Part shown: piece after piece, positions 1 through 8,627 of the stretch
How the letters are laid out: each line of letters starts with the position of its first letter
Position numbering within the stretch: the first letter of the stretch is position 1
Notes under the pieces: model-generated
Databases searched by the model: none
What the model was told of the DNA's origin: nothing
The model's input: only the letters and a program-made list of their open reading frames with translations
Position numbers and translations under genes: made by a program
Assembly (NCBI RefSeq): GCF_024347595.1
Contig: NZ_AP025507.1
Location: 1,054,001 to 1,118,000, forward strand
Reading direction: 5' to 3'
Origin: Vibrio pomeroyi
GTDB lineage: Bacteria > Pseudomonadota > Gammaproteobacteria > Enterobacterales > Vibrionaceae
DNA length: 64,000 bases

Positions 1-479
1 ACATCGCTGCATTAGAACTCGGTGGTTGGGACACGCATGCCAATCAAGGCAGCGTTAATGGTAGGTTGAGTAACCAACTTAAAACCTTGGATGCAGGATT
101 AGCAGCGCTTAAGGCATCGTTAGGGGCTCGCTGGAATAACACGGTGATCATCGCCGCCAGTGAGTTTGGTCGAACGGCTAAGGAAAACGGTACAAAAGGC
201 ACCGATCATGGCACAGGCAATGTCATGTTTGTTGCTGGTGGTGCTATGGCTAATAAGGCTTCAAACATATCGAATTCAGGCGCTTCTGGGGGACAAGTTA
301 TCGCCAGCTGGTCGGGGTTAAGCCAAGAAAATCTGTACCAAGGGCGAGATCTCAGACCAACCACCGACATGCGAGGTGTAATTAAAGGTGTGCTAGGCGA
401 GCACCTATCTATTAATACGAAGCAGCTAAACACCATCTTCCCTGATAGTGAAAGGGTAAAGCCACTTCAAATAATCTGA
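1..479 (+). CDS. DUF1501 family protein, C-terminal part (cut by window edge)
   Basis: The open frame runs in from the left edge (first full codon at position 3) and encodes about 158 residues. It contains GGWDTHANQG near the edge and, later, IIAASEFGRTAKENG and GTDHGTGNVMFVAGG, the conserved metal-site-like blocks of the DUF1501 (sulfatase-like, alkaline-phosphatase fold) family. Members are usually Tat-exported and encoded next to DUF1800 genes; that partner would lie to the left, outside the window. The TTG at 66 is internal and not a start. The biochemical role of the family is poorly known. The family call is firm; substrate unknown. Confidence 0.85.
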   Translation, partial: IAALELGGWDTHANQGSVNGRLSNQLKTLDAGLAALKASLGARWNNTVIIAASEFGRTAKENGTKGTDHGTGNVMFVAGGAMANKASNISNSGASGGQVIASWSGLSQENLYQGRDLRPTTDMRGVIKGVLGEHLSINTKQLNTIFPDSERVKPLQII

Positions 480-531
480 AATGGCTTTGAGCCTTAGATT
501 GTCGGCTTTGGGGCATAGCTTTGAATGTGGT

Positions 532-1143
532 TTAAGACTTAACCGCCAACAATGCCCCGAATGTAACCAATCCAACCCCACACGCTTGGTTGAGTCTTTT
601 CTTGGCTTTCAACAAGTGTTTTTGCAACGTATTCGAAGTAAATAACATTGCGACAATTCCAAACCACAAGCCGTGAAGAATAATCATATAAAGCCCATAA
701 CCGAGTGCGACATGTTGGTTCGTAGAATCGGGTGAGATCACTTGGCTGAAGATACTCAAGAAGAACAACATGGTTTTAGGGTTTAGTACGTTACACAGAA
801 AGCCTTGCGCCAAGTAGCGCCAGATACCGATGTTTTGCGTCTTTCCTTCCATAGGGGCGAGTTTGCTGTCTGTGCTTAAGATGCCTTTTATGCCGAGGTA
901 AATAAGGTAAGCGGCACCTGCGTATCGAATGATGTCGAAAAGCTGCTCATTCTGTGAGATTAAGTAACTAATGCCTAGCATCGAATAACTGATGTGAACA
1001 CAAATCGCTAAGCTGACACCTATCGCAGTCCAAATACCGGCTTGTCTTCCTTGATTAACACTGTTCTTCAAAACCAAAACGAAATCAGCACCAGGACTTA
1101 TAACAATCAATAGTCCTAACACCGCTAAGCTTAACCACTCCAT
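532..1143 (-). CDS. LysE/RhtB family amino-acid exporter
   Basis: This 203-residue hydrophobic protein has the LysE/RhtB signature at the N-terminus (VISPGADFVLVLKNS, a variant of the family's SPGP motif) and about six predicted membrane segments. The family exports amino acids or derivatives by proton antiport across the inner membrane. It is transcribed divergently from a LysR regulator that starts about 100 bp away, the classic arrangement of exporter and substrate-sensing activator, so the two probably form one regulatory unit. The substrate cannot be read from the sequence. Confidence 0.9.
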   Translation of the reverse strand: MEWLSLAVLGLLIVISPGADFVLVLKNSVNQGRQAGIWTAIGVSLAICVHISYSMLGISYLISQNEQLFDIIRYAGAAYLIYLGIKGILSTDSKLAPMEGKTQNIGIWRYLAQGFLCNVLNPKTMLFFLSIFSQVISPDSTNQHVALGYGLYMIILHGLWFGIVAMLFTSNTLQKHLLKAKKRLNQACGVGLVTFGALLAVKS

Positions 1144-1244
1144 AAATACTCCAACTCTCTTATTTGATGAGCCGTCATTGTATGGCTTTTAATTGCTGCC
1201 TATAATCGAAATGAATTCCATTAAATTGTGAGAAAAAGTCACAC

Positions 1245-2135
1245 ATGAGGCATCTTAAAGCATTTCATGTTTTCCATGTTGCGGCTCACTCTAAGAGTTA
1301 CAGTGAAGCGGCGGAAAAACTCAGTATTACCCATGGTGCGGTGAGCAAACAGATCAAGGTTCTGGAAAACTATCTGTCTCAAACTCTGTTTTATAAGCAG
1401 GGTCGTAATGTGTGTTTGACCAAAGAGGGTGAGTTACTCAGAGGTTACACAGAGCAAGCGTTTCAGGCGTTGGATACCGGCGTCCAAAAGCTCAATCAAC
1501 TCAACAACCATGCACTCGAGGTGTCGTGCGAGCCAACATTAACCATGCGTTGGTTGATGCCACGTTTAGGGGATTTTTACGCCGAGTCGGGCATTGATGT
1601 TCGTTTGTCTACCGCTGGTGGGGCTGTGAATTTAGATGCTACTGGCCTCGATATGGCGATTCGCCGAGATGACTTTAAATTAACCGAGAGTTACAAACAG
1701 ATACCGTTAGTTGAAGAGTGGGTCGGCCCTGTATGCTCACCGGATTATTGGCAAAAGGTAAAAGATAACTCAGGTGATGTGAAATTACTGCACAGCAGCA
1801 CGCGACTAAATGCTTGGAGTGATTGGGGAGCTATCACTAAAGACACAGTTAATGGCGGAGAGCTGTCAAAATCTACTGCGAACCAAACATTTGCACACTT
1901 CTACTTTTGCTTTCAGGCGGCTGTCGATGGGTTAGGCATAGCGCTTGGGTCGTATCCACTTGTCGCCGACGATATCGAAAGAGGTAACTTAATCGCGCCG
2001 TTTGGATTTGTACCTTCTGGCCATCAGTACATGTTGCTCACGCAAGATAGCAATCAGGACGAGTCAGGTAGTTTATTCGTCACTTGGTTGAAGAGCGAGT
2101 TGTCGCAGTGTGTTCCAGTTATTAAGAACCTATAG
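1245..2135 (+). CDS. LysR family transcriptional regulator (GcvA-like)
   Basis: This 296-residue protein has an N-terminal winged helix-turn-helix (about residues 1-60, including SYSEAAEKLSITHGAVSKQI) followed by a periplasmic-binding-like effector domain (about 90-290). The N-terminus (MRHLKAFHVFHVAAHSKSYS) resembles the GcvA/AmpR subgroup. It lies head to head with the LysE-type exporter, so the likely job is activation of that exporter and autoregulation from the 100-bp shared intergenic region. The ATG at 1245 gives the usual family length. Target and effector are inferred only from position. Confidence 0.9.
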   Translation: MRHLKAFHVFHVAAHSKSYSEAAEKLSITHGAVSKQIKVLENYLSQTLFYKQGRNVCLTKEGELLRGYTEQAFQALDTGVQKLNQLNNHALEVSCEPTLTMRWLMPRLGDFYAESGIDVRLSTAGGAVNLDATGLDMAIRRDDFKLTESYKQIPLVEEWVGPVCSPDYWQKVKDNSGDVKLLHSSTRLNAWSDWGAITKDTVNGGELSKSTANQTFAHFYFCFQAAVDGLGIALGSYPLVADDIERGNLIAPFGFVPSGHQYMLLTQDSNQDESGSLFVTWLKSELSQCVPVIKNL

Positions 2136-2152
2136 TATTCGTGCGTCAGAAG

Positions 2153-3265
2153 TTAGCTGCCTCTTGATGCAGAGTGTTTGGCAAGTGCATGGGGTGGAAC
2201 ACCGAACGCTTTCTTAAATGCATTGGTGAAGTTAGAAGGGTGCTGATAACCCGCTTCATAGGCGGCTTCGGTGATTGATACCAAGCCTCGCTCTAAGTGT
2301 TGTCGCGCGATATCTAAGCGTCGGTGTCGGATGTAGCCGTTGATCGTCAGGTTGTAAGACTGCTTAAATCGGCGTTGTAAGTTGGAGATACTCATCGAGA
2401 ATCGACCTGCGATGCTTTCAAGGCTGAGTGGCTTATCCAAGTTGATTTCAATGTAGCTGATGATGTCTTCTATCTTAGCGTCGAACCCTTTTTCAGCCGA
2501 AACTTGGTTATCGTTTTGGTCAAGACCAACGTTCTTATCCGTGCCATTTGGACTAGCGTTAATGTCCTCAGAAGTGCACTCTTGGCAGCATTGAATCGGC
2601 ATCTGAGACAAGGTTTGAGCAAGCAACTGCTGGGTTAACGTCTCTACGACAAGCTTGTCTTGAAAGTTGGTCGGTGTAGCTTGGCTAGTGAGCGTATTGG
2701 CGAGTTGAATGATGTCAGCGTTGAACTGCACATCGTAAAACGCCTTGTGTGAATCTAAGAATGATTTGCTTGAACAGTGGTCACTTAAACGTGGTTTTAC
2801 CCATTGTGGCTTAACCAAGATATTGATCTTATTCATCTTGTTATCTTGAATTAACGAGCGTCTAAAGTTGGCTGGTTTGGCTAAGTTGACTACCACGCCT
2901 TGTGGTCCATTGCTGGCATCGAGATCGAACTCGAGATCGTCGTAGCCAAAGGTGAGTTTTCCTTCGAGAAGAATGGTAATCAGGATAGCGGAGTGAGCCG
3001 TTGAGACTATGTTGCTATCGACCAATTCAATACAGCGACCGCCATGCACGAAAATTTGGTCATTGTATTGATAAGAAAGGAATTTACCTTCAGCGAGCGA
3101 GGTCTGCTTGGTTTGACCTTGTGTCACGATGATCTGCTTTTCAGTCTGTTCTAGCTTTTTGGTTAGAGCGACTTTTTTTGTTAACACAGCTTTCTTGTTT
3201 AACTCTACTCTTTCAGTCATAGCCGTTTCGGCAAGTTTAGTTTGCTCTGACACTACTTCACCCAT
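2153..3265 (-). CDS. AraC family transcriptional regulator, partner of a TonB receptor
   Basis: The C-terminal 100 residues hold two helix-turn-helix units of the AraC/XylS family (LESIAGRFSMSISNLQRRFK and ITEAAYEAGYQHPSNFTNAFKKAFG). The middle is a PchR-like sensing region. The frame is open up to 3361, but an ATG there lies inside a Fur-box-like sequence. I chose the ATG at 3265 because AGGAAAG sits 5 nt upstream, giving 370 residues. The N-terminus is odd: a Lys/Thr/Glu-rich run with near-repeats (LTKKVALTKKLEQTEK), probably a disordered or coiled segment. It is divergent from the TonB-dependent receptor, as in siderophore systems where the regulator senses the ligand. Confidence 0.85.
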   Translation of the reverse strand: MGEVVSEQTKLAETAMTERVELNKKAVLTKKVALTKKLEQTEKQIIVTQGQTKQTSLAEGKFLSYQYNDQIFVHGGRCIELVDSNIVSTAHSAILITILLEGKLTFGYDDLEFDLDASNGPQGVVVNLAKPANFRRSLIQDNKMNKINILVKPQWVKPRLSDHCSSKSFLDSHKAFYDVQFNADIIQLANTLTSQATPTNFQDKLVVETLTQQLLAQTLSQMPIQCCQECTSEDINASPNGTDKNVGLDQNDNQVSAEKGFDAKIEDIISYIEINLDKPLSLESIAGRFSMSISNLQRRFKQSYNLTINGYIRHRRLDIARQHLERGLVSITEAAYEAGYQHPSNFTNAFKKAFGVPPHALAKHSASRGS

Positions 3266-3342
3266 TTGACCTTTCCTCATAACAGCTATGCGTTTTCGCA
3301 TAAGCAAATCATCTGTGCATTTATAAACTACAACTTTATCAT

Positions 3343-3366
3343 ATTTGCGAATTATTATCATTTACA
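3343..3366. promoter_or_regulatory. Fur-box-like operator between AraC regulator and TonB receptor
   Basis: On the minus strand the bases 3348-3363 read AATGATAATAATTCGC, matching 13 of 16 positions of the same part of the Fur consensus (GATAATGATAATCATTATC). It lies 15-35 bp upstream of the receptor ATG (3381) and about 80 bp upstream of the regulator start, so it could repress both under iron-replete conditions. Visible match; iron control is inferred. Confidence 0.6.
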
Positions 3367-3380
3367 TCTAGGATTGAATT

Positions 3381-5387
3381 ATGGAAAGCCCAGTCAGCTC
3401 AACAATCAAGCTTTCAACCCTCTGTATTGCTATAGCCAGCGCGTTCAGTAGCCCTGTGATGGCAGAAGAGAGCACATCGCACTTTGATGAAGTCGTGGTG
3501 TGGGGAACGAAGGTATCTAGTAACACTGAATCTATCATTGCCGATGATATGTCACTCAAGCAAGCTGACCATATGTCGGACTTGCTGCGTGAGATTCCCG
3601 GTGTTGATGTTGGCGGAACGCACTCGGTCAACCAACGAATTACCATCCGTGGTTTAAGCGAAACTGACTTAGATATTCGACTCGACGGTGCTTCTCAGCA
3701 CGCGAACATGTTCCACCATATTGGTAACCTCACTCTTAACCCAGACATCTTGAAATCGGCCGATATTCAAGTGGGTAACAACTCGGTCACGCAAAATGGA
3801 CTTGGTGGTTCTGTGTTGTTTGAAACCAAAGACGCGAAAGATCTGCTTCGTTACGATGAGAGCTTTGGCGCTCGTGTTTATGGCGGCTATGCCACGAATG
3901 CAAGCCAGCAAGGTTCATTAACTGTGTATGGCTTATTGTCGGATAACGTTGATGCCATGCTCTACAGCCACTACATGAGCCGTGATGATTTTAAAGACGG
4001 CGATGGCAATGAAACCTTTGGTTCAGAAGGGGATGTATACAACATTCTCGGTAAGATTGGTTTTGAGCCGAGTGACTTACACCGCTTTGAACTCTCTTAT
4101 GATCTCTATCGTGATAGCGGTGATTACAGTCCGCGCCCAGATATGTCGGGTGGTGCGAATGAAAGCTTATCTAACGATATTCTCATTCCTACCGATTATG
4201 ACCGTGACACAATAACGGCTAGCTATGAGCTACGAGGTGAAAGTCATAAGGGTAACGTTACTCTGTATAATACAGAGACTGAGATTCAGCGTGATGAAAG
4301 CGTTATGGCACCGCGTTGGCCATCGAATCGCTTGTCTAACAACACTGCGAAGAACCAAAACTTTGGCTTGAATACAAAGTTCCAATCGGACTACCGTTTA
4401 ATGTCGTTTGATAACATCGCGACCTATGGCTTTGACTACATGGACAAGTCATCAAGCAGCTATTACGGCAGCAGTAAGTTTATGGACGAGTCAGCAATTT
4501 CTACGGCACTTTTTGTTGAAGACCAGTTCTACTTTACTCAAGCCTTTTCTATCATCGCGGGCGTTCGCTTTGATGATTACCAGCGAAAAGCTGAGACAGG
4601 AAACGACGACTTTGACGACGTAACGTGGTCGTTGGCAACACAATGGGACGTGACTCAAGATTGGACATTGTTCGCAAGCACGCGCTCGCTGTTCAAAGGC
4701 CCAGAGTTGATGGAAACCTTTATTGCTTACCAAGATGTCGCTTACTTAGCGGACGATATCAAAGCTGAAACCGGGCAGAACACACAAGGTGGTGTGCGTT
4801 TCGACAAGCGTATAGATGATCACTTTGTTGGTGCTAACCTAACTGTGTTCCAAACCAATATTGATGATTACATTACTGAAGAGTACCAGGCTGGAAGCCA
4901 GAGTTACTTGATTTACAACTTGGGTGATGTAGAGATTAAAGGCTTCGAGGCAAGCGTGTCTTACGGCTACGAGATGTTTAACAGCAAACTGTCTTATGCG
5001 CGTTCAGATACTAAAAACAAAGACACAGGCGGCGCTGTCGCGGGTGGCAATGGTCGCAGTATTGATATGGGCGATAGCATCACGTTGACTCTGGATTATC
5101 AGTCTGAAGCGTTGGAAACGATCTTTGGTTGGAACTCGATGTTTGTTAAAGACGAAGACAACGTATTCGATGGTCAGCCAATCAAAGAAGGTTACGATGT
5201 TCATAACCTTTACGCTCAATGGGTGCCATCAAATGTTGACGGATTGTCTGTTACCTTTGGTATCGATAACGTGTTTGATGAGCAATACACCTCACACGCA
5301 TCTCGTTCAGGCACAGCAAGAGGCTTTACCTTGGATGACTATGAACCGGGCCGTAACTACAAGCTTTCTGCCGCATATCAGTTCTAG
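3381..5387 (+). CDS. TonB-dependent outer-membrane receptor (iron/heme type)
   Basis: This 668-residue protein has a cleavable signal peptide (cleavage probably after SPVMA, residue 28), a plug domain (about 40-150, with LREIPGVDVGG and ITIRGLSE) and a 22-strand barrel ending in the terminal aromatic YQF. TonB receptors import ferric siderophores, heme or other scarce ligands using the inner-membrane ExbBD-TonB energy complex. The C-terminus (YEPGRNYKLSAAYQF) resembles the heme/hemoglobin receptor group, but the FRAP box appears as FKGP at about residue 438 and a clear NPNL box is missing, so a siderophore or other ligand is equally possible. The divergent AraC regulator and Fur-like site point to iron control. 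Confidence 0.88.
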   Translation: MESPVSSTIKLSTLCIAIASAFSSPVMAEESTSHFDEVVVWGTKVSSNTESIIADDMSLKQADHMSDLLREIPGVDVGGTHSVNQRITIRGLSETDLDIRLDGASQHANMFHHIGNLTLNPDILKSADIQVGNNSVTQNGLGGSVLFETKDAKDLLRYDESFGARVYGGYATNASQQGSLTVYGLLSDNVDAMLYSHYMSRDDFKDGDGNETFGSEGDVYNILGKIGFEPSDLHRFELSYDLYRDSGDYSPRPDMSGGANESLSNDILIPTDYDRDTITASYELRGESHKGNVTLYNTETEIQRDESVMAPRWPSNRLSNNTAKNQNFGLNTKFQSDYRLMSFDNIATYGFDYMDKSSSSYYGSSKFMDESAISTALFVEDQFYFTQAFSIIAGVRFDDYQRKAETGNDDFDDVTWSLATQWDVTQDWTLFASTRSLFKGPELMETFIAYQDVAYLADDIKAETGQNTQGGVRFDKRIDDHFVGANLTVFQTNIDDYITEEYQAGSQSYLIYNLGDVEIKGFEASVSYGYEMFNSKLSYARSDTKNKDTGGAVAGGNGRSIDMGDSITLTLDYQSEALETIFGWNSMFVKDEDNVFDGQPIKEGYDVHNLYAQWVPSNVDGLSVTFGIDNVFDEQYTSHASRSGTARGFTLDDYEPGRNYKLSAAYQF

Positions 5388-5504
5388 GAAAGGTTTAAGC
5401 TCATAGGTTTGGTTAGAGCGATAGATACACGGTCGTAGGGATCCGCAAAGTGTATCGTTCGAAATTGAAGTTATCCGTTTAATACATTCGTTTTAGTGAA
5501 AAGA

Positions 5505-5547
5505 AAAGCGCCTCTCGAGCAAGGAATCGAGAGGCGCTTTAGTTTTT
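5505..5547. terminator. Bidirectional rho-independent terminator
   Basis: A perfect 14-bp inverted repeat (AAAGCGCCTCTCGA, 8-nt loop) is followed by a T-rich tract on the plus strand and flanked by A residues on the other side. It lies between the convergent TonB receptor and the ADP-ribosylglycohydrolase gene. Confidence 0.85.
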
Positions 5548-5580
5548 GGTTACCTGAACAGTTAATCTGGCTCCACAACA

Positions 5581-6525
5581 CTATTCAATTGGCAGAGACA
5601 AGACACCACCATTGAGTTCGACTTGGTTTAGCCATTCTGTTGGAATCGCTCCGTCTTCTTCATAGAAGCAAGCCGCTAATACCGCGCCAATCACAATCGC
5701 ACGCCCGCAGCTATCACCACCACATAAGATATTGTCGCGAATGCCTTGTTTAAAGCTCTGAGCGCCAGCAATGATGCGAATAAGTAGTGGGAACGCGGCA
5801 CTCAATTCACAATGTAATCCGAGCTTTTTCGCGGCATCTGTTATTGAAAGCTCGGGCTCAGCCAGTGCTTCATCGATTTGGTCGTGTATAAACTTGCTGC
5901 AGGTTTGTCGTACCATTTCTACCGATTGGAGTGGAGAGTTGCCTTGAATAGCAGCTTGAATCAGTAGGGTGATGGCTTGTGCCCACTCTACCGCTTTATC
6001 ATTATTATTAGTGACTCGAACCGCACTCTCGACCATAGCCGGTAAGGTGTGAGAGGTGTAAGTACATGCCACCAAAGGAATCAGTTTTGAAACCGCAGGT
6101 AATTGGGTGTCATCAGCGCCACAAGCTGTGATTGGAGCATCTGCTAGCTCTAGTTGATGTATGTTCAGCAAGCTCATACGAGTCGCTTTATCAATGTAAC
6201 CTTGCCAACTACCACCAAAATCAAACCAGAAACGGAAGTGCTTAATGTAACTCGCTTCGTCGTAGTGTTGATTATCGACTAGGCTATCGACCATCGCCAA
6301 TAACTGAGCACCGTATTGTGATTGGTCGCCAGCGGTTTTACCTTGGTGGGCGAAGTAGCCCTTGTCTTGATAATCGAACTGGTTTGGCGAGCGAAATTCT
6401 GGTTCAAACCCTGCCACGTGTAAGATCCTCTCTTGGTCATACAACCAATGCAGTCCCATGGAAGCGGCGTCTCCAACCAATGCGCCAACAACGGCGTAAA
6501 AAGCTCTTTCTTTATGATTGTCCAT
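5581..6525 (-). CDS. ADP-ribosylglycohydrolase family protein (crystallin J1-like)
   Basis: This 314-residue protein starts with the family's GALVGDAASMGLHW block and ends with GGDSCGRAIVIGAVLAA, matching the metal-binding N- and C-terminal motifs of the DraG/ARH superfamily, which removes ADP-ribose from proteins or small molecules using two divalent metals. The canonical C-terminal motif is GGDTDT; here the second aspartate position is a cysteine (GGDSCG), as I recall for the crystallin-J1-like branch. Catalytic activity is therefore uncertain. It stands alone, convergent with the TonB receptor, and shows no partner ADP-ribosyltransferase nearby. Confidence 0.85.
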   Translation of the reverse strand: MDNHKERAFYAVVGALVGDAASMGLHWLYDQERILHVAGFEPEFRSPNQFDYQDKGYFAHQGKTAGDQSQYGAQLLAMVDSLVDNQHYDEASYIKHFRFWFDFGGSWQGYIDKATRMSLLNIHQLELADAPITACGADDTQLPAVSKLIPLVACTYTSHTLPAMVESAVRVTNNNDKAVEWAQAITLLIQAAIQGNSPLQSVEMVRQTCSKFIHDQIDEALAEPELSITDAAKKLGLHCELSAAFPLLIRIIAGAQSFKQGIRDNILCGGDSCGRAIVIGAVLAACFYEEDGAIPTEWLNQVELNGGVLSLPIE

Positions 6526-6629
6526 GCTGAGTGAAGTCCTTGAGAAGATCCAATGGAATTTGATACTTCAAGTATAGTGTCTAAATGATGGGTTTGCTGT
6601 GTTTCGGTAGAGAGTTTTAAGCAATTAAT

Positions 6630-6660
6630 CCTGATTGGTCAATGAGTTAAACCAATCAGG
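6630..6660 (-). terminator. Hairpin downstream of ABC transporter operon
   Basis: A perfect 10-bp inverted repeat (CCTGATTGGT...ACCAATCAGG, 11-nt loop) lies 83 bp past the last gene of the minus-strand transporter operon. There is only a weak T tract after it (ATTAATT), so it may be a modest terminator or an mRNA-stabilising structure. Confidence 0.5.
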
Positions 6661-6742
6661 CTAAGTGGATGAATATTATGACTTAGGTGGTTATGTTGGC
6701 ATCTAACAGACGCTTGAATACACGTCTAAATAAACAATGGCA

Positions 6743-7666
6743 TTAGCGGTTAAGGTAAACACTCGAGCGTTGTTCAATGACTTTGAAAATACGTGAAAGG
6801 GTGAAACATAACGCGAAGTAAACCGCGCCAACAATCAGCCAGATCTCGAAGATCAAACCGGAAGAGTTCGCCATTTCAGTGCCAACAAATGTCATCTCTT
6901 GAATCGAAATCAGTGACACAATCGAGGTGTCTTTTACTAGAGAAATTGCCTGACCCGCTAAAGGTGGCGTGATCGCGGTTAACACCTGTGGGCCAACCAC
7001 ATATCGATATTTAGAGAATGCAGACAAGCCCAGAGAGTCGGCCGCTTCCCATTGTCCTTTAGGGATGCTTTCTAAGCCAGCTCGAATAACCTCAGCGATA
7101 TAAGCGGAAGAGAGCAGGCCAATACAGATTACGCCAGAGGCTAAGTTTTCCCAAAGGTTTGCAGGCCCGAATAGGAAATCTTGAACTGCGTTAATTTCGC
7201 CATTGTGTTCACGTAGAAGGGTTTCTAAACCAAGTAAAGGGATCAACTGGTTAGACACAAAGAAGTAAAAGATAAAAACAAACACTAATGGTGGAATGTT
7301 TCGAACCAACTGGATGAAAAGCAGCGCCGGTGTTTTGAATAAAGCGATCTTAGAGTGTCTTGCTACCCCTAACAGTGTGCCGAAAGAGAGCGCTAACACC
7401 ATGCTCCATAAGCTCAAACGCAATGTTGCGACCAAGCCTTGGAAGAAATAAGGAATACTGCCTTGAGACGGTGGAATAAAGATTAACGTGAACGCGTCTT
7501 CCCATCGCCACTGATAATTAATACCGACAGCAGAGCGATAATAAAGCCAACCTGCGAACGCACAAATGATGGCAAACAACACTCCATCTAATAGATTGAG
7601 GCGTTGATACCAATGCTTCGTGTGAAGATTGGGCTTGGGCGTTGATAATGCGCTAGTACTACTCAC
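6743..7666 (-). CDS. Polar amino-acid ABC transporter permease (distal)
   Basis: This 307-residue inner-membrane protein has the binding-protein-dependent permease domain (about residues 80-300) with the EAA loop seen as GQWEAADSLGLSAFSKYRYVVGPQ and the HEQRG-family N-terminal signature region LVATLRLSLWSMVLALSFG. It belongs to the polar amino-acid uptake (PAAT) type. The N-terminal 75 residues carry an extra membrane segment and a periplasmic loop containing YQWRWEDAF, similar to the YSWQWERVP stretch of the other permease gene, so the two are paralogues and probably form a heterodimeric channel. It is the last gene of the operon, separated from the binding-protein gene by 139 bp and a hairpin. 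Confidence 0.9.
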   Translation of the reverse strand: MSSTSALSTPKPNLHTKHWYQRLNLLDGVLFAIICAFAGWLYYRSAVGINYQWRWEDAFTLIFIPPSQGSIPYFFQGLVATLRLSLWSMVLALSFGTLLGVARHSKIALFKTPALLFIQLVRNIPPLVFVFIFYFFVSNQLIPLLGLETLLREHNGEINAVQDFLFGPANLWENLASGVICIGLLSSAYIAEVIRAGLESIPKGQWEAADSLGLSAFSKYRYVVGPQVLTAITPPLAGQAISLVKDTSIVSLISIQEMTFVGTEMANSSGLIFEIWLIVGAVYFALCFTLSRIFKVIEQRSSVYLNR

Positions 7667-7746
7667 GTCATTCCTGTTTAAACAATGATAATTAATGTGT
7701 TGTTAGAGTAGGCTATGAGTTTATAGCTATCTCGGGTGTTTCATAA

Positions 7747-7773
7747 AAGGCAGTACCAGTAAGGTACTGCCTT
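7747..7773 (-). terminator. Intra-operon hairpin (partial terminator) after the binding-protein gene
   Basis: A perfect 11-bp inverted repeat (AAGGCAGTACC, 5-nt loop) is followed on the minus strand by TTTTATG. It separates the binding-protein gene from the distal permease and probably attenuates read-through or protects the 3' end of the upstream message. Confidence 0.7.
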
Positions 7774-7805
7774 GATTGGTTATTTAGCGTCTAATTAGCT
7801 GTCGA

Positions 7806-8615
7806 TTACTGACCTTGAGCAATCTGATCTTGCCAATCTAGAGTAGAGAACCAGTACTCGTAACGCTCTTTCAACCAACCGTCTTCAGTACGTGCTTTGA
7901 TCCACTCGTTGAAGAACTCAGTTTTGTCTGTTTCACCTAGGCGCACAGCAAATGCTTCGTTACCTTTTGACAGACGCTCTTCAAATGGAATGAATAGTGT
8001 GTCTGCGTTTTTGATCGCTTCGTGCTCTGGTTTCGGGCTAGAGGCGATAACCGCGTGAGCATTGCCGTTTAGCACTTCTTGGAACGCTTGAGCATCGTCA
8101 TCGAACTGAAGTACTTTTGCTTTCGGGAAAGTTTCACGAGCCACTTGAACCGTGAATGCGCCGCGACGTGCTGCAATTTTCACACGGCGAGAATCGAAAT
8201 CAGAGATCTGAGTAAAACCTTCAGCCAGTTCTTTGTTTGCTGCTAGTTGAACACCTGAATGAGAGTAAGGTTCAGTAAACAACACACTCTTAGAGCGTGC
8301 TCCAGTGATCGACAAACCACCGATGATCACATCAAACTTGTTCGACAGTAGAGAAGGGATAATGCCATCCCATGCCGTCGGTACAAACTCAACTTTCCAG
8401 CCTGAATCTTCAGCTAGGCGTTTTGCCACATCGATTTCAAAGCCAACAAGATCACCTTGTTTGTTACGCATCGCCCAAGGTACAAAAGTCGACATACCAA
8501 CACGTAGAGAGCCACGTTCGTTGATTTTATCTAGGTTAGGCGTATCAGAAGCAAGTGCAGGCAAACTTACGGCAAGCGCAAGTAGAGCTGTAATTGCGGT
8601 TTTAAATAGCTTCAT
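7806..8615 (-). CDS. Amino-acid ABC transporter substrate-binding protein
   Basis: This 269-residue protein has a signal peptide (MKLFKTAITALLALAVSLPALA, cut near residue 22) and the type II periplasmic solute-binding fold (SBP_bac_3): RGSLRVGMSTFVPWAM, GFEIDVAKRLAEDSG and the Asp/Arg ligand region FDVIIGGLSITGARSKSVLFTEPYS. It captures a polar amino acid in the periplasm and delivers it to the adjacent permeases. It sits between the two permease genes, 12 bp after the first. The exact ligand is not readable. Confidence 0.92.
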   Translation of the reverse strand: MKLFKTAITALLALAVSLPALASDTPNLDKINERGSLRVGMSTFVPWAMRNKQGDLVGFEIDVAKRLAEDSGWKVEFVPTAWDGIIPSLLSNKFDVIIGGLSITGARSKSVLFTEPYSHSGVQLAANKELAEGFTQISDFDSRRVKIAARRGAFTVQVARETFPKAKVLQFDDDAQAFQEVLNGNAHAVIASSPKPEHEAIKNADTLFIPFEERLSKGNEAFAVRLGETDKTEFFNEWIKARTEDGWLKERYEYWFSTLDWQDQIAQGQ

Positions 8616-8627
8616 GCTGATAAATCC

